Of a stretch of 24,316 bases of DNA, positions 1 through 7,062 are shown piece by piece. Within the stretch, counting starts at the first letter, position 1. Every line of letters starts with the position of its first letter. Under the pieces are notes generated by a model that worked only from the letters and a program-made list of their open reading frames with translations, ran no database searches and was not told the DNA's origin. A program made the position numbers and the translations under genes. The stretch comes from JAEUIZ01 sp046155605 (GTDB taxonomy: Bacteria; Planctomycetota; Phycisphaerae; Phycisphaerales; UBA1924): positions 1-24,316 of the forward strand of contig JBJXFQ010000043.1 of the NCBI GenBank assembly GCA_046155605.1, in the 5' to 3' direction.

Positions 1-191
1 TCGCTGATGACCACCGGCCTGCCGCTCTCGGGGACCAGCAGATACGACTCCCCGCCGAGGAAGCCGGTCAGGTAGCCCACGTCGAGCGGATTGGTCACCA
101 GCAGGTGCCCGACCTCGGCGGCCTTCATCGCGGCACGAAGCCGGGCAAATCGCGGCGGATAGGGCGAGGTTGACGCGGGTCTCTTGGCCAT
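1..191 (-). CDS. Xaa-Pro peptidase-like protein (M24/creatinase N-terminal domain), 3' end outside window
   Basis: Only the first 63 codons are present; the gene runs off the left edge. The N-terminus reads MAKRPASTSPYPPRFARLRA and continues with AAEVGHLLVTNPLDVGYLTG. This is the typical opening of the creatinase/prolidase N-terminal domain: a helix with RL...M, then a strand 'LLVTNP.NV.YLTGF', followed by 'YLLV' and a strand ending VVIS. Full-length family members add a C-terminal pita-bread M24 metalloprotease domain that releases an N-terminal residue preceding proline; that part cannot be seen. The ATG at 191 has no Shine-Dalgarno sequence, but a TATCAT hexamer lies 11 nt upstream. The preceding dockerin gene ends 70 bp upstream, with a hairpin-repeat copy between, so this is probably its own transcription unit. 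Family assignment is fairly safe; substrate specificity is not. Confidence 0.8.
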   Translation of the reverse strand, partial: MAKRPASTSPYPPRFARLRAAMKAAEVGHLLVTNPLDVGYLTGFLGGESYLLVPESGRPVVIS

Positions 192-202
192 GGCGAGCGG
201 GC

Positions 203-208
203 ATGATA
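203..208 (-). promoter_or_regulatory. Possible -10 element of a leaderless promoter for the peptidase gene
   Basis: On the minus strand GGTATCATGC contains TATCAT (4 of 6 bases of TATAAT, with the key first T, second A and last T). It ends 11 nt before the ATG at 191, so a transcript starting 6-7 nt downstream would have only about 5 leader bases. No Shine-Dalgarno sequence is visible. No convincing -35 was found. Inference only. Confidence 0.35.
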
Positions 209-220
209 CCGCGCACGCCG

Positions 221-260
221 ACTCTTCGCCTTCGGTGGCACCGCTCGCCGGACCGGTGGC
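221..260 (-). repeat. Degenerate copy of the dispersed GGTGCCACC hairpin repeat
   Basis: Read on the minus strand, this stretch (CCACCGGTCCGGCGAGCGGT, then GCCACCGAAGGCGAAGAG) matches the copy at 20376-20410 (CACCGATCTGGAGATCGGTG, then CCACCGAAGGCGGAG) in the flank and most of the core. The stem here is imperfect (only ACCG/CGGT pairs cleanly). It sits just after the stop of the RCC1/dockerin gene at 262 and before the peptidase start. It could act as a weak transcript end, but there is no U-tract. Confidence 0.55.
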
Positions 261-261
261 G

Positions 262-1314
262 TCACGGCCCGCTGCACCCCGCCGCGTAGGTGCTGATGAA
301 GCACACGAAGTCGTTGATGTTCAGCACGGGCGGGACGGTCGAGGCGTCGCAGTTCGCCTTCGGGTCCGCCGCCGCGAATCGGTTCAGGTAGCACATGAAG
401 TCGTTGACCGTGAGCACCGGCCCGGCGGTCGAGCCGTCGCAGTTGGCATAGCACGACATGTCCCGCATCGCCAGGCAGTAGTTCGCGCCGCAGGCGATCC
501 GCACGAACCGCCCCGGCGGGGGTGCCATCCACGTCGTCGAGGCGTTGCCCCACGTCACGATCGTCCCGTCCTCCCGGATCGCAGCGGCGACGCCAGAGCC
601 CGCCGAAATCGCAACGAAACGACCCTGGGGCACGTTGGTGATCAGGCCGTAGGAGTTCACCCCCGTGGCCACGAGCGTTCCGTCATCACGCAAGCCAATG
701 CTGATCGAGCCGCCGGCAGATACCTCGATGTAATTGCCAGCGGGCAGTACGGCCTGACCGGCGTAGTTCTGGCCCCATCCCTGCACCGTGCCGTCGGCTC
801 GTCGGGCCTGCGCGTGCCCGTCGCCGACCGAAATCTCGACGAAGGAGCCCGTCGGCAAGGGCAAGCCCAGCGGTGGTCCAGGCGGCACACTTCCCCACTG
901 AACAAGCGTGCCATCAAAACGCAATCCGGCAGCCCACATCTGCGCCGCGTCGATGTCGGTGAAGAGATCAGGTGGCACTTGTGACGGGCCGTTGCCCAAG
1001 GCCTGCACTGTGCCATCGTCTCGAAGTTCCACCCACCATTGACGGCCCGCGGCCGCTCGAACGCGAACGGGGGGCGGAGGGCCGAACCCACCGAAGGGAT
1101 ATCCCTCGCCCCAGTTGCGCGAAGCACCGGATGCCGTCACACCGACCGACATGTCGAAGCCGGCATCGAAGTCGATGTAGGTGTCTGCGGGCGGCGATGC
1201 TTGGCCGTGAAAGTTGTCTCCCCATCCGATGATCGGACCTGATTGTGCTTGCGCGCCCGATCGCACACTCGCGGTGCCAAGGGCAAATAGGGCGAGAAGT
1301 GTGCGCGGGATCAT
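262..1314 (-). CDS. Secreted RCC1-like repeat protein with C-terminal GC-type dockerin
   Basis: A 350-residue exported protein. Residues 1-23 form a signal peptide (MIPRTLLALFALGTASVRSG, then AQA before QSG). The body is a series of roughly 45-55-residue units of the form 'F..I.AG...A.R.DGTV..WG.N..GQ...P', the pattern of RCC1-type beta-propeller blades. The last ~60 residues hold two copies of a cysteine-bracketed dockerin-like half ending in VNDFMCYLNRFA and INDFVCFISTYAAGC. The start is the ATG at 1314, not the GTG nine bases upstream: GAGGTG lies 6 nt before 1314, and ATGA overlaps the stop of the upstream gene, indicating translational coupling. The dockerin half-sites carry the long 'CDGST.GPVL' loop instead of a canonical DxNxD loop. 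The role is probably extracellular or surface-anchored; ligand and partner are unknown. Confidence 0.85.
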   Translation of the reverse strand: MIPRTLLALFALGTASVRSGAQAQSGPIIGWGDNFHGQASPPADTYIDFDAGFDMSVGVTASGASRNWGEGYPFGGFGPPPPVRVRAAAGRQWWVELRDDGTVQALGNGPSQVPPDLFTDIDAAQMWAAGLRFDGTLVQWGSVPPGPPLGLPLPTGSFVEISVGDGHAQARRADGTVQGWGQNYAGQAVLPAGNYIEVSAGGSISIGLRDDGTLVATGVNSYGLITNVPQGRFVAISAGSGVAAAIREDGTIVTWGNASTTWMAPPPGRFVRIACGANYCLAMRDMSCYANCDGSTAGPVLTVNDFMCYLNRFAAADPKANCDASTVPPVLNINDFVCFISTYAAGCSGP

Positions 1315-2657
1315 GGCTGGCACCTCGTCAAGTAGGTGTGCTCATTGATGAAACACGCCAAATCTGCCACGGGATCGAGCGTGCCATTGCCGTCGCAATC
1401 GCAGCCGAGATCTCCGAGCGTGAACCGATTCTGCCAACTCGTGATGTCCGTGGCGTCCACGATGCCGTCGCCATTGCAGTCAGCGTAGCACTGGCTGATC
1501 GCCATTCCGTGAAAGTAAGTCGCGGAGAAAGCGATGTACATGCCGCTCGGTGGCGACGACTGACCATCGCTGTTTCTGCCCCAGCCCGCGAGCCGCCCAT
1601 CGACTTTGCGAATGGTTGTATGAAAGTAGCCACCCTTCGCCTCCGAAACGCTCGTCGGGAAGGGCGTTGGTGGCGGTTTATAACAGTTGATTCCGACACA
1701 GCCGCCCTCATTGATGCAGTTCCCGGGGCACTCGCTGAGCGGCAGACTGCTTGCTTGCCCGAAAACATTCGAGCCCCAAAGCGTCAGACTCCCCGTAATC
1801 AGATCAACTCCCATTGCATGGGAATGGCCGGCGTTGAAGTTGGCGAGAAAGTTATCGAGCACGGCACCTGGGACAAATCGCACATTTGAGCACAGGTACA
1901 CAGGGTTTGGGCAATAGATCTCGCCGAACAGAGTTGCAAGTTGCGGCGAGCAGCCCGCTGGGGGCCATGCGCCGATCCAGTTGGGCGGCCTCCAGCCTGG
2001 CGTGGGATCCATTGAAGGCATCCACACAACCAGCCGATCCGGGATGTCGTCGCCATTGGCTCGCAGTGCCGCGACGAAGTGCCCGGACGCCTCAACGTCC
2101 TCGAACGGGCCGCCCGTCGGCATTCGAGGAACTGGGTTGAAGCAGTAGTCAAGCCCCCATGCGGCCAGTGTGCCGTCACACTTCACGGCAACGGTGAAGT
2201 TCTCGCCGCAGGCGACATCCGTGTAGCAGTTCGGGATGGTGGTCGGCGTCGCGATCTCGCCGTTGCTCGACCGCCCCCAGCCGATGACGGTTCCGTTCGC
2301 GCGTCGCGCGTAGGCGTGTTGATATCCCGCTACCACCTGAACAAAGTCGGTTCCAGCGGGCGTGTTCGCGATGATTCCATCCGCATCCTCGCCCCAAACC
2401 TCGATCGAGCCATCGAGGCGCAGCCCTACCGTGAACTTCCACCCCGTCGCCACCTGCTTGAAGTAACCCTCGGGCTTTGGCTTCCACGACCCCTCAAGCC
2501 CCCATCCCCTCACCGGCCCGAAGTTCCGGGTCGGCTGCCCGAATGCGCTCGTCGCCAGCAGCACCACGGCCAGCAGACCCCCTAGCCGTTCAAGACGCCA
2601 AGACGAGAGACGAGAGACGAGAGACGAGAGACGAGAGACGAGAGACGACTGGATCAT
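1311..2657 (-). CDS. Secreted RCC1-like repeat protein with dockerin, signal peptide encoded by a heptamer repeat
   Basis: A 448-residue relative of the next gene on the strand. The N-region is unusually long: after MIQSS, the tandem DNA repeat encodes two copies of LVSRLSS, followed by a hydrophobic core LLAVVLLATSAFG and a likely cleavage near FG/QP. RCC1-like blades follow ('VATGWKFTVGLRLDGSIEVW', 'YARRANGTVIGWGRSSNGE', 'TVAVKCDGTLAAWG', 'HTTIRKVDGRLAGWGRNSDG'). The C-terminus is a duplicated dockerin with calcium-type loops (CYADCNGDGIVDATD and CDCDGNGTLD) ending RCQP. GGAGGT lies 5 nt before the ATG at 2657, an excellent Shine-Dalgarno. It is first in a two-gene operon (ATGA at 1314-1311). 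A middle segment (about residues 200-290) carries non-propeller sequence rich in cysteine, proline and tryptophan. No enzymatic motif is visible. Confidence 0.85.
   Translation of the reverse strand: MIQSSLVSRLSSLVSRLSSWRLERLGGLLAVVLLATSAFGQPTRNFGPVRGWGLEGSWKPKPEGYFKQVATGWKFTVGLRLDGSIEVWGEDADGIIANTPAGTDFVQVVAGYQHAYARRANGTVIGWGRSSNGEIATPTTIPNCYTDVACGENFTVAVKCDGTLAAWGLDYCFNPVPRMPTGGPFEDVEASGHFVAALRANGDDIPDRLVVWMPSMDPTPGWRPPNWIGAWPPAGCSPQLATLFGEIYCPNPVYLCSNVRFVPGAVLDNFLANFNAGHSHAMGVDLITGSLTLWGSNVFGQASSLPLSECPGNCINEGGCVGINCYKPPPTPFPTSVSEAKGGYFHTTIRKVDGRLAGWGRNSDGQSSPPSGMYIAFSATYFHGMAISQCYADCNGDGIVDATDITSWQNRFTLGDLGCDCDGNGTLDPVADLACFINEHTYLTRCQP
2601..2648. repeat. Heptanucleotide tandem repeat (AGACGAG), 6 perfect copies plus a partial seventh
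   Basis: Read on the plus strand, AGACGAG repeats without change from 2601 to 2642; the seventh unit differs in its last base. It lies inside codons 4-19 of the minus-strand gene starting at 2657. Because 7 is not a multiple of 3, gain or loss of one unit shifts the frame of the signal peptide. The unit resembles the GGGACGA octamers found in the other purine tracts of this window. Confidence 0.95.
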
Positions 2658-2685
2658 GCTCGACCTCCGTTTGGGTTATCGGCAC

Positions 2686-2714
2686 AGTTGACCACATCCC
2701 GCCCGCGTTGTCAA
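2686..2714 (-). promoter_or_regulatory. Candidate sigma70-like promoter of the dockerin operon, with an inverted repeat over the -35
   Basis: On the minus strand a perfect TTGACA (2714-2709) is followed, after exactly 17 nt, by TCAACT (2691-2686), a weak -10. The start codon is at 2657 with a good Shine-Dalgarno, giving a leader of about 20 nt. The -35 overlaps TTGTC-AA-GACAA (2708-2719), a 5-bp inverted repeat that could be an operator. The poor -10 is the main doubt. Confidence 0.4.
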
Positions 2715-2860
2715 GACAAATCCACCACGCCTTTCACAACTTTATCCTCTCGATTTCATCCGACACCCCCACTCCTCTCCCCGAACGCATTCGCCCCTCT
2801 TCCCTCCCGCCCCCGCCCCGCCCCCAACCCGGCAGGCTCCCGTGTGCCGATAAAGGAAGC

Positions 2861-5677
2861 ATGGCCAGTCGCCATCGCCGCGCTCCGAGTTCGTCCTCCT
2901 CGCGGCCGCTCCGTCTCGCCGCCGCGCTTGCCGTGGTCGCTTACTGTGTGCCCGTGGCCGCTCCCTTCGCGCCCGCGCGGGCGCAGCCCGATTCCGAGAT
3001 CCGCCGCCCCGAGGCCTCGCGTCGCGCCGTGCGGCTCTTCGATTTCGAGCCCTCCCCGCGCGAGGTCTTTGATCTCCCCCGCTTCTGGGACATGGCCCAG
3101 GACCGCGAAGCCTCGCCGCGCCCCGGATTCCCGCGATGGAACCATGCCGCGCTCGACTTCGATTCGCCCGCGTTCCGCGGCACGGGCACGCTCCGACTCA
3201 GCACCACCGGCGGGAGCGCGTGCCTCCGTCTTGAAGCCGGCGTCATCCCCGTCTTCCCCAACACCGATTACCTCGTGACGGCGATGGTGCGCGCCGACGG
3301 CCTCGAACGCGCGCGCGCCGCGGTCATCGTGCGCTACCTCGACCGCGCGAACCAGCCGATCCCCGGCGCCGAGGCCCGCACCGACCTGCTCCGCGCCGGC
3401 CCGTGGCGACAGGTCTGGGCGACGCTCCCCGCGGGCGTGCCCGGGGCTGCCTTCATCCAGATCGATCTGGTGATCCTCCAGCCCGAGCGATTCCAACGGG
3501 CGACGCTCGGGCCGCATCAGGTCTGGACCGAGGATCGCAGCGCCGCCGCATGGTTCGACGACGTCTCGGTCATGCAGATGCCCAGCGTCAAACTCGCCAC
3601 GCAGGAAAGCACGAACATCATCGAGGCACCGGCACGCCCTCACGTCGAGGTCTCGATCCGCGACCTGACGGGCGAGGCGCTGGTCGCCGATCTCGTCGCC
3701 ATCGATGCCGAGGGCAAGGAGGTCGATCGTCAGCGCCGCGACGTTCCCGGAGGACGAACGGCCTGGACTTGGGAGCCCAATCTCCCCGCCTACGGCTGGT
3801 ACGCCGTGCGCCTCGATCTCACCGCCGGCTCCTTCAAGGTCGGAGTCCTCGATACGCGGCTTGGCTGGGTCGCACCTGCGCCCAAAGGCATCGATGCTTC
3901 AGATCGCGCCCGCTTCACGCTCATCTCGCCGTCGATGCCGACGCTAGGCGCCGCGTGGCTCGCGCAGATGGCCCGCGCCGGCGGCTTCGGCACGGTCACA
4001 CTCCCCGCGTGGACCCAGGACCTGACCGTCCAGGGCACGACCGCTCGCGCGCTGGCGATGCGACCCGACATCCGAACTCTCACCGACGCCGGGCTCACTG
4101 TCGCCCTCGCCCTCGACGAGTTTCCCGCCGAACTGACCTCCGTTGCGCGGCTCGCCACGTCGGATGCCGTCGCCGGCCTCCAGAGCCCCGCCGAGACCTG
4201 GACACCCTACCTCAATCCGTTGCTCGACCGATTCGGACAGACCGTGCGCCGGTGGTGGATCGGCAAGCCCGAAGCCGTGTTGCCCACCACCGGGCTCGAT
4301 GCCGCCGCCGCCGCGCTCCGCGAGCAACTGGTCAAACTCGTCCCAGGGCCGCAGGTCGTCGCGCCCTGGCCCATCGACGCGGCCCCTCCCACGATGGGTG
4401 CCGGCGTCGGCGAAATCGCCGCCTTCGTCCCATGGACCACGCGCTCCGACTCGATCCGCTCGCTCCTCGATGCCTGGGCGGCGACGGGCAAGCCGCTGAC
4501 CCTCGTGCTCGAGCCGCTTCCATCGTCTTCGTTCTCGCCGATGGACCGCGCGGTGGAGTTGGCGCGACGGGTGATCGAGGGCTGGGCCGGGCCGCTGGAG
4601 GCCAAGGACGCTCCGCCGGTCCGGGTAGCGCTGGTCTCGCCGTGGGAGATGTCCGCCGACCACGCCCCGACGCCAACGGTCGAGATGATCGCCAATCGCT
4701 TGCTCTCCGAGCGCCTCTGCGGCCGGCGCGTCGTGGGCGAACTCTCGACGCGCGAGGGGGTCCGCTGCTACGTCCTTGCCTCGCCCACCCACATCGTCGA
4801 CGTCCCCGGTGCCATCGTGCTCTGGGCCACCGAGCCCGGCGGCCTGGCCGCGCCGCTCGATGTCTATCTCGGCGAGGGTAACGTCCGCGCCATCGACCTC
4901 TTCGGCAACGAGCGACCCATCCAACGCCTCGGCGGCGACGCCACGCACCCCACCACCCACCGCGTCCCCATTGCCGAAGCCCCGCTCTTCGTCGAGGGTG
5001 TCGATGTCGAACTGGCCCAACTCGTCGCCTCCTTCCGCACCGAGCCCGGCAGCATCTCCGCCTCCGCCGGCGAGCATCAACTTGACCTCGTCCTCCGCAA
5101 CCCCTGGCCCACGCGAATCGACGGCCGCATCAGCGTGCTCGAGCCCGGCGGCCTCTCCTCCGACGACGGCACCCGCGACCGCTCCTGGCGAATCTCCCCG
5201 CGTGTGTCCAACTTCTCGATCGGCCCAGGACGCGAGGGCCGCATCCCGCTCGCCGTCGCCTTCGGCCCGCTCGAAGAGGCCGGCCGCAAGGAAGTCGTCG
5301 CTGATCTGACCGTTGAGGGCCGTGGGCTGGGCACCATCCGCCTCCGCACCTCGTTCGACATCAACCTCGCCGATGTGCGGATGGACCTGAGTTACCGCTG
5401 GCTCCCCGAGGGCGTCGGGACTGACCTCATGGTCGAGGCCCGCGTGACGAACATGGGCAAGGCCCCGGCGACGCTGCTGCTCTCGGCGGTCGCGCCGCCC
5501 GAGGCCGGCTTCCGCCGCGACCGGGCCTCGATCAGCGAGCTGGAGCCCGGGCAGACAGCCGTGCGGCGGTTCGCGTTCCCCGGCGCGCGCGAGCTGCTCC
5601 GCGGGCAGAAGATCACGGTGGGGGCTCAGGACAACCGCACCAAGGCACGGCTCAACAAGGCGATCGTGGTGGAATAG
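2861..5677 (+). CDS. Large secreted protein: CBM-like N-terminal domain, possible barrel-like middle, beta-rich C-terminus
   Basis: 938 residues. The signal peptide is residues 1-41 (basic start MASRHRRA, a serine run, hydrophobic LAAALAVVAYCVPVAAP, and ARA before Q42). Residues ~50-235 look like a CBM4/9-type jelly roll: 'VRLFDFE', 'LRLSTTGGSACLRLEAG', 'TDYLVTAMVRADGLERARA', 'GPWRQVWATLPAG' and 'AAWFDDVSVMQMP'. Residues ~330-620 alternate strands and helices (LAQMARAGGFGTVTLPAW, then LTDAGLTVALALDEFP), as in a TIM-barrel glycosidase, but I cannot point to catalytic acids. The last 200 residues look like beta-sandwich domains ('DLSYRWLPEGVGTDLMVEAR', 'RVTNMGKAPATLLL'). The ATG at 2861 is chosen because it opens the signal peptide; upstream in-frame codons are low-complexity and antisense to the neighbour. 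AAGGAAG sits very close to the ATG and GATAAA lies 6 nt upstream. No family is named with confidence. Confidence 0.8.
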   Translation: MASRHRRAPSSSSSRPLRLAAALAVVAYCVPVAAPFAPARAQPDSEIRRPEASRRAVRLFDFEPSPREVFDLPRFWDMAQDREASPRPGFPRWNHAALDFDSPAFRGTGTLRLSTTGGSACLRLEAGVIPVFPNTDYLVTAMVRADGLERARAAVIVRYLDRANQPIPGAEARTDLLRAGPWRQVWATLPAGVPGAAFIQIDLVILQPERFQRATLGPHQVWTEDRSAAAWFDDVSVMQMPSVKLATQESTNIIEAPARPHVEVSIRDLTGEALVADLVAIDAEGKEVDRQRRDVPGGRTAWTWEPNLPAYGWYAVRLDLTAGSFKVGVLDTRLGWVAPAPKGIDASDRARFTLISPSMPTLGAAWLAQMARAGGFGTVTLPAWTQDLTVQGTTARALAMRPDIRTLTDAGLTVALALDEFPAELTSVARLATSDAVAGLQSPAETWTPYLNPLLDRFGQTVRRWWIGKPEAVLPTTGLDAAAAALREQLVKLVPGPQVVAPWPIDAAPPTMGAGVGEIAAFVPWTTRSDSIRSLLDAWAATGKPLTLVLEPLPSSSFSPMDRAVELARRVIEGWAGPLEAKDAPPVRVALVSPWEMSADHAPTPTVEMIANRLLSERLCGRRVVGELSTREGVRCYVLASPTHIVDVPGAIVLWATEPGGLAAPLDVYLGEGNVRAIDLFGNERPIQRLGGDATHPTTHRVPIAEAPLFVEGVDVELAQLVASFRTEPGSISASAGEHQLDLVLRNPWPTRIDGRISVLEPGGLSSDDGTRDRSWRISPRVSNFSIGPGREGRIPLAVAFGPLEEAGRKEVVADLTVEGRGLGTIRLRTSFDINLADVRMDLSYRWLPEGVGTDLMVEARVTNMGKAPATLLLSAVAPPEAGFRRDRASISELEPGQTAVRRFAFPGARELLRGQKITVGAQDNRTKARLNKAIVVE

Positions 5678-5680
5678 GGG

Positions 5681-7006
5681 CTAGGGACATCCCGCCGCGA
5701 CGCGGCCCATGAACGCGACGAAGTCATTGACGTTGAAAATGTTGTCGGCCTGCGCGTTCGCGAACGGATCGAACGTCGCGTACGCGTTCACGAAGCAGAT
5801 GAAATCATTGACGTTCACCTTCCCATCCGCGTCGCAGTCGGCAGGGCAGGTCGGGAGGCGGCAGCCGACGATCAGCCCGTAGTCGCGGATCGTGCCGGGC
5901 GGGACGGTGCGGTGCAGGCCGTATGTGAAGAGGCTCTCGCCACGTTCATCCCGGATGACGCCGTAACCGTTTGCGTCGATCCACAAATCGGAGCCTGGCA
6001 CGGCGTGGAAGCCCTTCGAGTCGTAACGGACAATGTGCCTGGCGGTGATGCCGTTGAAGCCCGAGAACTTGCCGGTGATGTAGAGGCCCGGCCCCGTGCC
6101 GTCGTCAAAGACGTGGAGGCCGTTGAACTCCGGGATCGAGTCGGAGGGGCCGCCGAGGAAGGTCCAGGTGGAACCGTCCCAGACATGCAGCCCGCGATAG
6201 TTGGTGCCGTTGATGGCGGGCATGATGGTGGTGTAGAGCCTCGGGCCGTTCCCGGCGTCGTACACGGCCGAAACTGGTTGGCCGGACCAGCCGCCGATTC
6301 CACCAGGCCAGAGCCCGGACCACGACTGGCCGTCCCACTTGGCGAACGCGTTGGCGGGAACACCGTTGACGCTCTGAAAGTCGCCAAAGACATACAGGCT
6401 GGGTCCCGAGGTGTCGTGTACGAATGCCATGGCATGGAGGTTGACACCGTTGCCTTTCTTGCCGCGTTCGCCTTGGCCGATCAGGTCCCAGGTCTGACCG
6501 TTCCACCGCGAGATCTTGCTCCCCGGTCGCTTTCCGTAGATGCGCATCCCATCGCCGAAGTCGGCCGAGACCATCGGCGCGAAGTTGCCGCCCGGATCAT
6601 ATTGCCAGAACGCCAAGGGCATCTGGGTCCACACGCCATTGCGGTAACGGACGGGCGTTGTAGGAAGCCCCGGCCCAGGCGTCGTGAGGCAATAGAGCGC
6701 TGCCCCTTGGCCGTCGTCGAGCACGACTTGTCCCCGCAATTCCATCGAAGCAGCAGGCATCCCTTGGGTGGAAATCGGTTGCCACGCACGATCATTCCAG
6801 CGGAAGTATCGCACGGGATTTGGCAAAAACGCGTACACGGTCGGACCATTGCCGTCGTCGAAGACGATCGGTGGGTAGGGACTCGGCGCACCTGAACTCA
6901 GTGTAAGGGGAGGAATGCGCGCCCAGTATGGCTGACACGATTGGGCGGACACAGAGTGCGCGAGTGCCAACCCACAGAATGCGACCGCCACCAAACGGAC
7001 GAACAT
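5681..7006 (-). CDS. Secreted propeller-like repeat protein with GC-type dockerin
   Basis: 441 residues. The signal peptide is MFVRLVAVAFCGLALAHSVS with AQ/SCQ as likely cleavage. The body repeats a ~50-60-residue unit '(F/Y)DDG.GP.LY..G.F....G......V.RWDG..W..(L/I)', a galactose-oxidase/Kelch-like blade pattern widespread in planctomycete secreted proteins. The C-terminal ~55 residues are a dockerin (CPADCDADGKVNVNDFICFV and a second half FNVNDFVAFMGRVAAGCP). The ATG at 7006 has GGAGAG 5 nt upstream; earlier in-frame codons do not give a signal peptide. It follows the gene ending at 7063 by 56 bp on the same strand, so both are probably one transcript. Its stop is only 3 nt from the stop of the convergent plus-strand gene, so no independent terminator fits between them. 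Ligand unknown. Confidence 0.85.
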   Translation of the reverse strand: MFVRLVAVAFCGLALAHSVSAQSCQPYWARIPPLTLSSGAPSPYPPIVFDDGNGPTVYAFLPNPVRYFRWNDRAWQPISTQGMPAASMELRGQVVLDDGQGAALYCLTTPGPGLPTTPVRYRNGVWTQMPLAFWQYDPGGNFAPMVSADFGDGMRIYGKRPGSKISRWNGQTWDLIGQGERGKKGNGVNLHAMAFVHDTSGPSLYVFGDFQSVNGVPANAFAKWDGQSWSGLWPGGIGGWSGQPVSAVYDAGNGPRLYTTIMPAINGTNYRGLHVWDGSTWTFLGGPSDSIPEFNGLHVFDDGTGPGLYITGKFSGFNGITARHIVRYDSKGFHAVPGSDLWIDANGYGVIRDERGESLFTYGLHRTVPPGTIRDYGLIVGCRLPTCPADCDADGKVNVNDFICFVNAYATFDPFANAQADNIFNVNDFVAFMGRVAAGCP

Positions 7007-7062
7007 GTGATCTCTCCATGCGTGCGACGCCACCCGCGCCACACACACAATCGACATAACTT

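Noticed and set aside
971..980. GGTGGCACTT word in the RCC1 gene as another repeat copy
   Set aside because: No complementary stem or flanking AAGAG; it is ordinary coding sequence of a propeller blade.
2477..2860. Upstream extension of the large secreted protein
   Set aside because: The extension is low complexity and antisense to the dockerin gene and its promoter; the signal peptide begins at 2861.
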